Source of the DNA: Candidatus Latescibacterota bacterium
Lineage (GTDB): Bacteria > Latescibacterota > UBA2968 > UBA8231
Assembly (NCBI GenBank): GCA_022825185.1
Contig: JAJDYK010000318.1
Location: 1-20,985 of the forward strand
Reading direction: 5' to 3'
DNA length: 20,985 bases
Part shown: piece by piece, positions 14,505 through 20,985 of the stretch
How positions within the stretch are numbered: position 1 is the first letter of the stretch
Layout of the letters: each line of letters opens with the position of its first letter
Translations under genes and position numbers: made by a program
The notes under the pieces: generated by a model
Seen by the model: the letters and a program-made list of their open reading frames with translations, nothing else
Told to the model about the DNA's origin: nothing
Database searches by the model: none

Positions 14505-16127
14505 TTAGAAAGACACTTTAACACCCTTTGCTTTCAGGGCGGGGATGTGTTCGTTGATGGATTGGTCGCTGAGGGAATTGTCCTGGAGCCACAGTTCTCC
14601 TAGGTTGGTCAGATTGGCCAACGGCCCCACATTCACAATCTGATTGGACGTTAGCCATAGCTTTTGCAGGTTGGTCAGATTGGCCAACGGCCCCACATCC
14701 ACAATCTGGTTGTCAGTCAGCCCCAGCGATTGTAGGTTGGTCATGTTGGCCAGCGGACTGACATCCACAATCTGATTGCTCCCCAAGGATAGACTTGGTA
14801 AGTCGGTTAGATTGGCCAGCGGCCCCACATCCACAATCTGGTTGTCAGTCAAGATCAACGATTGTAGGTTGGTCAGATTGGCCAGCGGACTGACATCTAC
14901 AATCTGGTTGTCAGTCGCCCACAGCAGCGGCAGTTTGGTCATGTTGGCCAACGGGCTGAGATCGACTATCTGGTTGGACATTAGAAATAGCTGTTCTAAT
15001 TTGGTCATGTTGGCCAGCGGACTGACATCCACAATCTGGTTCCCTGCCAGAAATAGATATTCCATGTTGGTCATGTTGGCTAGCGGACTGACATCCACAA
15101 TCATCTGGTTGTGTGACAGGTTCAGCCATCTCAGTTTGGTCATGTTGGCCAGCGGCCCCACATCCGCAACTTGGTTATACCCCAGCCGCAGTATTCCCAG
15201 TTTGGTCATGTTGGCCAACGGACTGACATCCGCAATCTGATTATGGTTCAGGTTCAGCGATCCTAGGTCGGTCATGTTGGCCAGCGGACTGACATCCGCA
15301 ATCTGATTCTCATGCAGAAATAGCTGTTCTAATTTGGTCGTGTTGGCCAACGGATTGATATCCGCAATCTGATTCTCATGCAGTGTCAGCACGATCAAGT
15401 TCGTCATGTTGGCCAGCGGACTGATATCCTCGATCCGGTTGCCACCTAATACCAAGCTGTGCAGGTTCGTAAAGTGCTCGAGGCCTGCCAAACTATGAAT
15501 GTTTTTATTTTCAGCGTCGAGTGAGGTCAGGTAAGCGGTATTCTCTGGTGTAAGGGGGCCTTGCGGATCTAGGGCTTGCCGCGTCTGCTGCACTGCGCTC
15601 TCCAGCCAAGCCTGCTGCTCGGTGCTATCCAAATACTTGAACGCCTCTAACCCCTCTAGTGCCTGCCGACACAGCTCTAGGTAAGTCCCATCGAACGGCT
15701 CTAACTGCTCGGCCAGTGCCTGCCGCACTGCGCTCTCCAGATTTGAGTCCGCGAACAAAATGGTTTCCGCTGGTTCAGGTTCAACCACAAGGATCTGGAT
15801 CTGAAAATCGATGGTCGGATGGCGCGTACCTGCCGAACGGATCTCAAAATCGACGACTACATAGGGAGGATCGGCTCCGGCTCCCGTCGAAGTGCCATCG
15901 TCTTCGTCTTCCGCTTGGGCGTTATCGTCTTCGGTTTCCGTCGGAGTCTCATCGTCTTCTTCCTCCGCTGCCGTCGGATCGCCCTGCCCATCGGGAATGG
16001 TGTACCTGTCGTCCCCCAAGAAAGCGCATAAGGCACAGTTGGCTTTGCCGGCAGGAGGGGCTACAGGTGCGGGGTCGGAACAGGCGACGAAGGCAAGGAC
16101 GAGGACAAAAAGGACAAAGCGGATCAT
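14505..16127 (-). CDS. Lipoprotein with internalin-type leucine-rich repeats
   Basis: 540 residues from ATG 16127, preceded by a perfect AAGGAGG with a 6-base gap. The frame is open upstream to 16286 but that stretch lacks a signal. Residues 1-15 are a lipoprotein signal peptide with the lipobox ending FVAC, so Cys16 is probably lipidated, and Ser17 would favour the outer membrane by the E. coli +2 rule. Next come a C-x-L-C-x-FLGDD module and a Glu/Asp/Thr-rich linker shared with the divergent neighbour, a region with a DSNLESAVRQAL helix typical of internalin N-caps, and thirteen 22-residue LRRs (consensus L..L.L..NQI.DVSPLANMT) plus a C-terminal cap. It is likely a surface adhesion or protein-binding scaffold; no enzymatic domain is seen. 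It is transcribed divergently from the gene at 16385. Confidence 0.88.
   Translation of the reverse strand: MIRFVLFVLVLAFVACSDPAPVAPPAGKANCALCAFLGDDRYTIPDGQGDPTAAEEEDDETPTETEDDNAQAEDEDDGTSTGAGADPPYVVVDFEIRSAGTRHPTIDFQIQILVVEPEPAETILFADSNLESAVRQALAEQLEPFDGTYLELCRQALEGLEAFKYLDSTEQQAWLESAVQQTRQALDPQGPLTPENTAYLTSLDAENKNIHSLAGLEHFTNLHSLVLGGNRIEDISPLANMTNLIVLTLHENQIADINPLANTTKLEQLFLHENQIADVSPLANMTDLGSLNLNHNQIADVSPLANMTKLGILRLGYNQVADVGPLANMTKLRWLNLSHNQMIVDVSPLANMTNMEYLFLAGNQIVDVSPLANMTKLEQLFLMSNQIVDLSPLANMTKLPLLWATDNQIVDVSPLANLTNLQSLILTDNQIVDVGPLANLTDLPSLSLGSNQIVDVSPLANMTNLQSLGLTDNQIVDVGPLANLTNLQKLWLTSNQIVNVGPLANLTNLGELWLQDNSLSDQSINEHIPALKAKGVKVSF
14607..15467 (-). repeat. Thirteen 66-bp LRR-coding tandem repeats
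   Basis: Units of 66 bp (one of 69 bp, with an inserted codon giving NQMIVDVS) encode 22-residue LRRs. The most uniform part encodes DVSPLANMT/DVGPLANLT. The periodicity also keeps an antisense frame open at 14776-15240, which is not a gene. Confidence 0.93.
15946..16028 (-). repeat. 83-bp inverted copy of 16538-16620 (shared lipoprotein module)
   Basis: The reverse complement of 15946-16028 matches 16538-16620 at 76 of 83 positions by my count, without gaps; the last 42 positions are identical. In both genes it encodes FLGDD(R/K)YTIPDGQ, GDPTAA and the start of an EEEDDET acidic linker. The two copies are about 510 bp apart and inverted. Confidence 0.92.
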
Positions 16128-16172
16128 GGCAAGCCTCCTTAGAGGTAGGGTAAACTGCCCGCCGAGTGCGGA

Positions 16173-16193
16173 TTCGGCAACGCTGCTGCCGAA
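16173..16193 (-). other. Hairpin in the 5' leader of the LRR lipoprotein mRNA
   Basis: TTCGGCA and TGCCGAA form a perfect 7-bp stem around a 7-base loop, 45 bases upstream of the ATG at 16127. The rest of the 257-base divergent region (16128-16384) holds AT-rich stretches, including TTTATATTAATT on the minus strand (about 16222-16233), which could be a -10, but no convincing paired -35 on either strand. Confidence 0.35.
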
Positions 16194-16384
16194 CAACATT
16201 TTACGATGAGTCCTAAACGAATTAATATAAAGTGAGTTCGGGTTAAGCGACCTTCTAACGGGAGTCGTGTATCTGCTTAGCATCACACGATTGCAAAAAT
16301 AGTAGAACCATTCCCTCTGTCAACCAAGAAATATAGGTTAGGAGTTTAGAGGAGCCAACCGCCTACATGCCGGAGGATATACCG

Positions 16385-18124
16385 ATGCGAGATCTGTCTT
16401 ATTTGCTACTTTCCCTTTTCGTCCTCTCCTGCTCAAGAGAGCCGCCTCTTGGCTCCGACCATGCGGTATCTAAAGCGGAGAACGGGTCGGCGGCACTCCA
16501 TCCGGCTGGCAAAACCACCGACGCCGACTGCCCCTTGTGCGGCTTCCTCGGCGACGACAAGTACACCATTCCCGACGGGCAGGGCGATCCGACGGCAGCG
16601 GAGGAAGAAGACGATGAGACGACCGAAGGAGAGAATAATACAGCGGACGATACGCCAGGCGATGAGCGGGCCGTGCTGGTCGCGCTCTATGAGGCAACTG
16701 GCGGCGGCAACTGGCACTCTAGCGGCAACTGGCTCAGCGAGGCTCCCCTAAAGGACTGGTACGGCGTTGGTACGAATTCGGAGGGCCAAGTCGCGAAATT
16801 GCAACTACAAGCGAATGGCTTGAGTGGGGCGCTACCATCTGAATTGGGCAATCTCGCAAAACTGGAAGAGCTAAGGCTAAGTAACAACCAATTAAACGGG
16901 GCCATCCCGCCTGAGTTGGGACGACTTGCCAACCTAGAGCAACTGTACTTAGGCAGGAATCGATTGTCGGGGGCGATCCCGCCCGAACTAGGGCAACTGA
17001 AAAGCCTGACCTATTTAGAACTCCATGAGAACCGGTTGAGTGGGGCGATCCCGCCCGAACTGGGACAATTGAGAAGACTAAGACATCTATGGATCGGCAA
17101 TAATCAGTTGAGCGGGTCTGTGCCGTCCGAGCTAGGTCAACTCACCAGCTTGATCGTAGCAAACATCGCCGGCAATTTACTCACAGGATGTCTGCCTGCT
17201 GCTTGGTGCGGCGTCAATCCTGGAGGGGGCGCAGAACCGTATCGCCTTCCTTTCTGTGAAGCTACTCTTCGTTCTACTGGCGCATTCAACATCGAACTAG
17301 TTTATCTGAACGGGATACGGCCACTAACTCCATGTCATAAGGCGATTTTTCAGAGAGCCGCGTCCCGCTGGGAACAAGTCATCACGGGCGATCTGCCCGA
17401 TATTACTTTCCAGCCCGTTTCATTGAGTGGGTGGAACGAGCACTTGAACGCATGGGTACGCGTCGCCGACACCGTCGATGATCTGCGCATTTTTGTGCGA
17501 ACGCGAGACCTAGCGGACAACACTTGGGGATCGGCAGAAATATATGCGATACGCAACTTAGGCAAACTGCCGATCGTATCCACGATGGTCATTGATGCAG
17601 AGTCGTTAGACGAGAGCGCGGAAGCCGTGTATGCGTTGGCTCTTCACGAGATAGGTCATTGCTTGGGCTTCGGAGCCTCTTGGGGGGCACTCGATCTTTT
17701 GCAGGAGTCATCCCGCAATAACCGACATGCTGACACACACTTTTCTGGTGCGATGGCGCGACAGTGGTTTGATGATTTGGGCGGTTCAAGTTATCGCGGA
17801 GCGAAAGTGCCCGTAGAAAACGGCGGCGATGATGGTCATTGGAGAGCATCTGTGTTCGGCGACGAACTCATGACCCCCGAGTGGGTATGGCCCTATCCGA
17901 TGCCGCTTTCAGCCATCACTATCGCTTCCATGGCAGATATAGGCTACGAAGTCAACTTGGACACCGCCGATGAGTATTGGGTGCCTAGTACCTCGTCGGC
18001 CAAGCCCGTGGCCGACGAGGCCTGGCCCGGCTGTCGGGTTTTCCGTCAACCCATCTACGTCGTCGCAGAAGACGGGCGCATCGTGGATATCCTCGATCCC
18101 TATTTCGTCGGGGACTTGGATTGA
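16385..18124 (+). CDS. Lipoprotein with plant-type LRRs fused to a leishmanolysin-like zinc metalloprotease
   Basis: 579 residues from ATG 16385, preceded by GGAGG (16372-16376). Residues 1-15 are a lipoprotein signal with the lipobox VLSC; Cys16 is followed by Ser17. A C-x-L-C-x-FLGDD module and acidic linker follow (about 45-90), shared with the divergent LRR gene. Residues 98-134 (ERAVLVALYEATGGGNW) are an LRR N-cap like that of plant-type bacterial LRR proteins, and six 24-residue LRRs (SGAIPPELGQL) span about 135-277. The C-terminal half is a metalloprotease: HEIGHCLGFG at 421-430 provides His421, Glu422 and His425; the third ligand is probably His485 in GHWRASVFG; the Met-turn is Met496 in ELMTP; and LSAITIASMADIGYEVN follows. 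The 60-residue gap to the third His is the leishmanolysin (M8) arrangement. It should be a surface-anchored protease targeted by its LRRs. Confidence 0.88.
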   Translation: MRDLSYLLLSLFVLSCSREPPLGSDHAVSKAENGSAALHPAGKTTDADCPLCGFLGDDKYTIPDGQGDPTAAEEEDDETTEGENNTADDTPGDERAVLVALYEATGGGNWHSSGNWLSEAPLKDWYGVGTNSEGQVAKLQLQANGLSGALPSELGNLAKLEELRLSNNQLNGAIPPELGRLANLEQLYLGRNRLSGAIPPELGQLKSLTYLELHENRLSGAIPPELGQLRRLRHLWIGNNQLSGSVPSELGQLTSLIVANIAGNLLTGCLPAAWCGVNPGGGAEPYRLPFCEATLRSTGAFNIELVYLNGIRPLTPCHKAIFQRAASRWEQVITGDLPDITFQPVSLSGWNEHLNAWVRVADTVDDLRIFVRTRDLADNTWGSAEIYAIRNLGKLPIVSTMVIDAESLDESAEAVYALALHEIGHCLGFGASWGALDLLQESSRNNRHADTHFSGAMARQWFDDLGGSSYRGAKVPVENGGDDGHWRASVFGDELMTPEWVWPYPMPLSAITIASMADIGYEVNLDTADEYWVPSTSSAKPVADEAWPGCRVFRQPIYVVAEDGRIVDILDPYFVGDLD

Positions 18125-18169
18125 CAACGTGCGATTACCTTCACAGACAGCGTTGATTCTCTTAACAGC

Positions 18170-18198
18170 TTGACAGGTGCTAGCGGCCCCTTTACTTT
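18170..18198 (+). promoter_or_regulatory. trp promoter
   Basis: A perfect TTGACA (18170-18175) is followed 17 bases later by TACTTT (18193-18198, TANNNT type). A start site about 7 bases after the -10 would fall at 18204-18206, only 2-4 bases before the trpL ATG at 18208, so the leader mRNA would be leaderless or nearly so. A second TTGACA at 18121-18126 overlaps the preceding gene's stop and has no good -10. Confidence 0.6.
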
Positions 18199-18207
18199 TT
18201 GCGCGTT

Positions 18208-18288
18208 ATGAAATTTTCGCTTCACATTCGTCGCTGGTGGCGCGCTTGGTATTCCCCGAGCAGGGAGAGAGGTGCGTCCATCTGCTAG
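18208..18288 (+). CDS. trpL: Tryptophan leader peptide (TrpL)
   Basis: An ATG at 18208 opens a 26-residue peptide, MKFSLHIRRWWRAWYSPSRE and on, ending TAG at 18286-18288. It has three Trp codons at residues 10, 11 and 14 (TGG at 18235, 18238 and 18247), extraordinary for such a short peptide. It lies directly upstream of an intrinsic terminator and the anthranilate synthase gene. It has no Shine-Dalgarno, and the promoter places transcription start next to the ATG, as known for the leaderless trpL of Sinorhizobium meliloti, which also controls a trpE(G) fusion. It acts as a sensor of charged tRNA-Trp: ribosome stalling at the Trp codons decides which RNA hairpin forms. Confidence 0.88.
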   Translation: MKFSLHIRRWWRAWYSPSRERGASIC

Positions 18289-18327
18289 ACTGCGACGAGA
18301 TGAATTTTCAATCCAACGCGGACGCCC
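18238..18327 (+). promoter_or_regulatory. trp attenuator: alternative 1:2 and 2:3 RNA pairings
   Basis: Segment 1 (18238-18245, TGGCGCGC, overlapping Trp codon 11) can pair with segment 2 (18272-18280, GTGCGTCCA) with one bulge. Segment 2 (GGTGCGTCC, 18271-18279) can also pair with segment 3 (GGACGCCC, 18320-18327), which is the left arm of the terminator. A ribosome stalled at Trp codons 10-14 would mask segment 1 and allow 2:3, the antiterminator. A ribosome reaching the TAG at 18286 would cover segment 2 and allow the 3:4 terminator. Confidence 0.78.
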
Positions 18328-18347
18328 TTGGGTGTCCGCGTTTTTTT
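18316..18347 (+). terminator. trp attenuator terminator (3:4 hairpin)
   Basis: An 11-bp stem (ACGCGGAC with GTCCGCGT, extended by G-T and two C-G pairs) with a CTTG tetraloop at 18316-18341 is followed by seven Ts (18341-18347). It ends 16 bases before the trpE(G) start codon. Its position after a Trp-rich leader peptide marks it as an attenuator and not as the terminator of the upstream metalloprotease gene. Confidence 0.93.
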
Positions 18348-18363
18348 GTTCTTGGAGAACGAT

Positions 18364-20541
18364 ATGACCATTCACACGGAAACTTTTCGCACGGCTGGCG
18401 GCGTCGAAGTCAAGCGCCAGACCGAGGAATTGCCCATAGAAAGGCCGCTAGCGTCCCTGCTCGAACGGCTCAATACGCACCGGGGTGCTGTCTTCGCCAG
18501 CGGCTACGAGTATCCAGGGCGCTATAGCCGCTGGGACATTGGTTTCGTCGATCCGCCGCTGGAGTTGGTGGCGCGTCAGCGCGCCTTTGCCTTTCGAGCG
18601 CTCAACGGGCGCGGCGAGATGCTGCTGGAGACCTTTCGCGGCAGCCTCGCCGAGCACGAGCATGTGACGGAACTGGAGCTAACCGATGGCCAGCTCAAAG
18701 GCGCGGTGGCCCCCATGCCCGAGTACTTCGCCGAGGAGGAGCGCTCCAAGCAGCCGACGATCTTCAGCGTCCTGCGCGCATTGGTGGCGCAGATGCGAGC
18801 CGAGGGCGAAAATCACTTGGGTTTTTACGGGGCGCTGGGCTACGACCTGGTACTCCAGTTTGAGCCACTCCAACTGCGCCATCCGCGCCGCGAGGACCGG
18901 CCAGATCTACACCTCTTTTTGCCAGACGAACTGGTGGTAGTAGATCACCGCAAGGAGCAGGCGCGGCGCTACCGCTATGAATTTGCTGCCGACGGGTTGT
19001 CAACCGAGGGCATGGAGCGAGACACGGACGCCGTGCCCTATGTGTGCGGCGCAGCGTCCGAGATTACGTGCGATCACGTCCCTGGGGAATACGCCGACAA
19101 GGTGCGCGAGGTCATCGCCGGGACCGAGCGCGGTGACTTCTTTGAGGTGACGCCGAGTCAAGTGCTCAGCGCTGGCTATGCGGGCAGCCCGAACGTCCTC
19201 TTTGAGAATATCCGCCGCACGAGTCCCAGCCCCTACGAGTTCTTCATCAACCTCGGCGACGAGTATCTGATTGGCGCTTCGCCCGAGATGTTCGTGCGGG
19301 TCAATGGGGCATTCGTCGAGACTTGTCCAATTGCCGGGACCATTGGCCGCGGCAAAACCGTGATGGAGGACGCCGAACAGATCCGCGACTTGCTCAACTC
19401 AAAAAAGGACGAGGCCGAGTTGAACATGTGTACGGACGTCGATCGCAACGATAAAGCGCGGATTTGCAAGGAAGGCTCGGTGCGGGTAGTAGGGCGGCGG
19501 ATGATTGAAAGGTACTCGAAGGTTTTTCACACTGTGGACCAAGTCGTGGGCGAATTGAAGGACGACTGCGACGGATTCGATGCCCTGCTTTCGCATATGT
19601 GGGCGGTGACGCTTACTGGCGCGCCCAAACCAGCGGCCATGCAGAAGATCGAGGAACTGGAAAACTCGGCGCGGCGCTGGTACGGCGGCTGCGTTGGGAT
19701 GTTGCTCTTTAGCGGCGAGATCAACACTGGGATCACCATCCGCACGGTACACCTGGAGGACGGCATCGCCAAAGTGCGGGCTGGAGCGACGCTGCTCTGC
19801 GACTCGGACCCCGACGCTGAGGAGCGCGAGACGCGAGCCAAGGCCGAGACTTTTATCAACGCGGTGATCGGTGCTGACGATGCCAAGGATAAGGTCACTC
19901 AAATCGCGACTTCGGGGCAGGGCAAGCGGGTGCTCTTTGTCGATAACCGCGACTCTTTCGTGCATACGCTCGGCGATTACGTGCGGCAGACGGGAGCGGA
20001 GGTGGTGACGGTGCGCGCTGCTAGATCGCGCGACGGCCGTGGCGCGCGGGGCCTGCGCGACCCCCAGCGCGTCTTCGCCGAGTTTGATCCCGATCTGGTC
20101 TTCATCTCGCCGGGGCCAGGTACGCCCGAGGAATTCGGGGTGCCGGAGTTAGTCAACGAGTGCGTGCGGCGCACGCTGCCGGTTTTTGGCGTGTGTCTCG
20201 GATTGCAGGGCATTGTCGAGGGCCTTGGTGGCGAGCTAGGGGTGCTTTCCTATCCGATGCACGGCAAGGAATCGACGATCCGCTGCACGTCCGAAGGGAT
20301 TTTCGACGGATTCCCCACGGAATTCGTCGCCGGACGCTATCACTCGCTTTACGCCGTGCCGGAAAAGCTGCCCGAGTGCTTGCGGGTGTTAGCGCAGACC
20401 GACGATGGGGTCATCATGGCCGTGGAGCACCGCGAATTGCCGGTGGCGGCCGTGCAGTTTCACCCGGAGTCGATCTTGACGCTCAAGGACGATTTGGGCT
20501 TGCGGCTGATCGCTCAAGTAATAGGGAAGTTGGCGCGGTGA
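18364..20541 (+). CDS. trpE(G): Bifunctional anthranilate synthase, TrpE-TrpG fusion
   Basis: 725 residues from ATG 18364 (GGAG at 18354-18357). It converts chorismate plus glutamine to anthranilate, the first committed step of tryptophan synthesis. Residues 1-240 are the TrpE N-terminal domain with the SGYEYPGRYSRWD and GFVDPPLE segments typical of the single-chain enzyme. Residues about 245-520 are the chorismate-binding domain (CPIAGTIGRG, DVDRNDKARIC, VTLTGAPKPAAM, and GINTGITIRT-like INTGITIRT). After a short linker, residues about 530-725 are a class I glutamine amidotransferase with nucleophile Cys611 (GVCLGLQ), His700 and Glu702 (FHPES). The reading from 18328 would start inside the terminator and is rejected. 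Expression should depend on the attenuator. Confidence 0.96.
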   Translation: MTIHTETFRTAGGVEVKRQTEELPIERPLASLLERLNTHRGAVFASGYEYPGRYSRWDIGFVDPPLELVARQRAFAFRALNGRGEMLLETFRGSLAEHEHVTELELTDGQLKGAVAPMPEYFAEEERSKQPTIFSVLRALVAQMRAEGENHLGFYGALGYDLVLQFEPLQLRHPRREDRPDLHLFLPDELVVVDHRKEQARRYRYEFAADGLSTEGMERDTDAVPYVCGAASEITCDHVPGEYADKVREVIAGTERGDFFEVTPSQVLSAGYAGSPNVLFENIRRTSPSPYEFFINLGDEYLIGASPEMFVRVNGAFVETCPIAGTIGRGKTVMEDAEQIRDLLNSKKDEAELNMCTDVDRNDKARICKEGSVRVVGRRMIERYSKVFHTVDQVVGELKDDCDGFDALLSHMWAVTLTGAPKPAAMQKIEELENSARRWYGGCVGMLLFSGEINTGITIRTVHLEDGIAKVRAGATLLCDSDPDAEERETRAKAETFINAVIGADDAKDKVTQIATSGQGKRVLFVDNRDSFVHTLGDYVRQTGAEVVTVRAARSRDGRGARGLRDPQRVFAEFDPDLVFISPGPGTPEEFGVPELVNECVRRTLPVFGVCLGLQGIVEGLGGELGVLSYPMHGKESTIRCTSEGIFDGFPTEFVAGRYHSLYAVPEKLPECLRVLAQTDDGVIMAVEHRELPVAAVQFHPESILTLKDDLGLRLIAQVIGKLAR

Positions 20542-20546
20542 TGTTG

Positions 20547-20572
20547 TAGGGGCGGTTCGCGAATCGCCCCTA
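20547..20572. repeat. REP-like GC-rich palindrome
   Basis: TAGGGGCG (20547-20554) and CGCCCCTA (20565-20572) form a perfect stem, extended inward by G-T, T-A, T-A around CGCG. It starts 6 bases after the trpE(G) stop. Similar TAGGGGCG...CGCCCCTA palindromes are dispersed in intergenic regions of many environmental bacteria. No T-run follows, so it is probably a REP-type element or mRNA-stabilising hairpin. Confidence 0.7.
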
Positions 20573-20625
20573 TTGAATCGTCTCTACCAAACCATCTCTA
20601 CGGCCTTTTCCGCCAACGCATAACC

Positions 20626-20985
20626 ATGCTGCTGATACTTGATAACTACGACTCCTTTACCTACAATTTGGTGCATTATTTAGAGGAATTAGGGGCTGCA
20701 ACCAAGGTCTTGCGCAACGACGAATTGACGGTCGATGAGGCGATTGCGCTCGCACCTGAGCGCGTCGTTATTTCGCCTGGTCCCGGCGGCCCAGATCAAG
20801 CTGGAATTTCGTGCGCACTCGTCGAGCGGTTGGCTGGTGTGATTCCCATTTTGGGCGTGTGCTTGGGCCATCAAGTCATCGCCCAAGTTTGTGGCGGACG
20901 CGTGGTGCGGGCCGACGAGATCGTCCACGGTCGCGCGACGCCAGTGCAACACGATGGCCGCACGCTGTTCGCCGGCCTGCAAAAC
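20626..20985 (+). CDS. trpG: Glutamine amidotransferase, TrpG/PabA type (3' partial)
   Basis: The ATG at 20626 opens a frame that continues past the window end; 120 residues are visible. LLILDNYDSFTYNLVHYL (2-19), SPGPGGP (50-56) and the nucleophile elbow GVCLGHQ with Cys79 identify a free-standing class I amidotransferase of the TrpG/PabA family. It supplies ammonia from glutamine to anthranilate or aminodeoxychorismate synthase. It lies 84 bases after a trpE(G) fusion that already has its own amidotransferase domain, so it may serve as PabA for folate synthesis. No strong ribosome binding site is visible before the ATG. Confidence 0.93.
   Translation, partial: MLLILDNYDSFTYNLVHYLEELGAATKVLRNDELTVDEAIALAPERVVISPGPGGPDQAGISCALVERLAGVIPILGVCLGHQVIAQVCGGRVVRADEIVHGRATPVQHDGRTLFAGLQN

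Noticed and set aside
14776..15240. 154-aa + strand ORF antisense to the LRR gene
   Set aside because: It is kept open by the 66-bp coding periodicity of the opposite strand; the translation is a repetitive artefact and lacks a ribosome binding site.
14607..15467. Regular ~66-bp repeats as a possible CRISPR array
   Set aside because: The units are contiguous, in frame and encode LRRs; there are no unique spacers and no cas genes.
16128..16286. Longer start for the internalin-type lipoprotein
   Set aside because: It would bury the lipoprotein signal; ATG 16127 has a perfect AAGGAGG.
18121..18126. Upstream TTGACA as the trp promoter -35
   Set aside because: No acceptable -10 at 16-18 bases; the TTGACA at 18170 has TACTTT at 17 bases and fits the leader peptide start.

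Overview
This 21 kb window is bacterial chromosome with mostly high-GC genes. The C-terminal FlgD/T9SS-like sorting domains on very large secreted subtilases, the IPT/TIG-rich surface proteins and the LRR lipoproteins suggest an FCB-group or related candidate phylum (Latescibacterota/Poribacteria-like). This is inference: no rRNA or tRNA is present to place it.

Layout. (1) 1-459: 3' end of a polyprenyl glycosyl-phosphotransferase-like ORF that stops right after its nucleotide-binding domain, with no catalytic domain. (2) 529-2815: a tight operon of a short FtsX/MacB-type permease, its LolD/MacB-type ATPase and a TauE/SafE-family membrane protein. (3) 2955-5526: an accessory, visibly AT-richer block on the same strand. 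It holds a 40-aa very basic peptide, a TIR/nucleoside-deoxyribosyltransferase-like protein, a trypsin-like serine protease without a signal peptide, and a PUA/EVE-like + Mrr-like protein whose expected catalytic Lys is Phe. It looks like an uncharacterised conflict/defence cassette. (4) 5540-5933: an antisense small ORF and an orphan RHH (RelB-like) antitoxin with no toxin. (5) 5977-6930: a Tat-exported aldo/keto reductase. (6) 6936-14376: two tandem paralogous secreted subtilases. The second has four ~513-bp IPT repeat units, and the pair shares a nearly identical 264-bp C-terminal sorting domain. (7) 14505-18124: two divergent lipoproteins, one with internalin-type LRRs and one with plant-type LRRs fused to a leishmanolysin-like metalloprotease. 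They share a near-identical Cys/acidic N-terminal module. (8) 18170-20985: a tryptophan locus. It has a promoter, a probably leaderless Trp-codon leader peptide (trpL), an attenuator, a fused anthranilate synthase trpE(G), a REP-like palindrome, and a separate trpG/pabA cut by the window end.

How the genes fit together: the middle of the window is a cell-surface/secretome region (two subtilases, two LRR lipoproteins) in which modules have been copied between neighbours. The trp locus is a complete transcription-attenuation unit that can be read from the bases. The block at 2955-5526 is the best candidate for an undescribed system.
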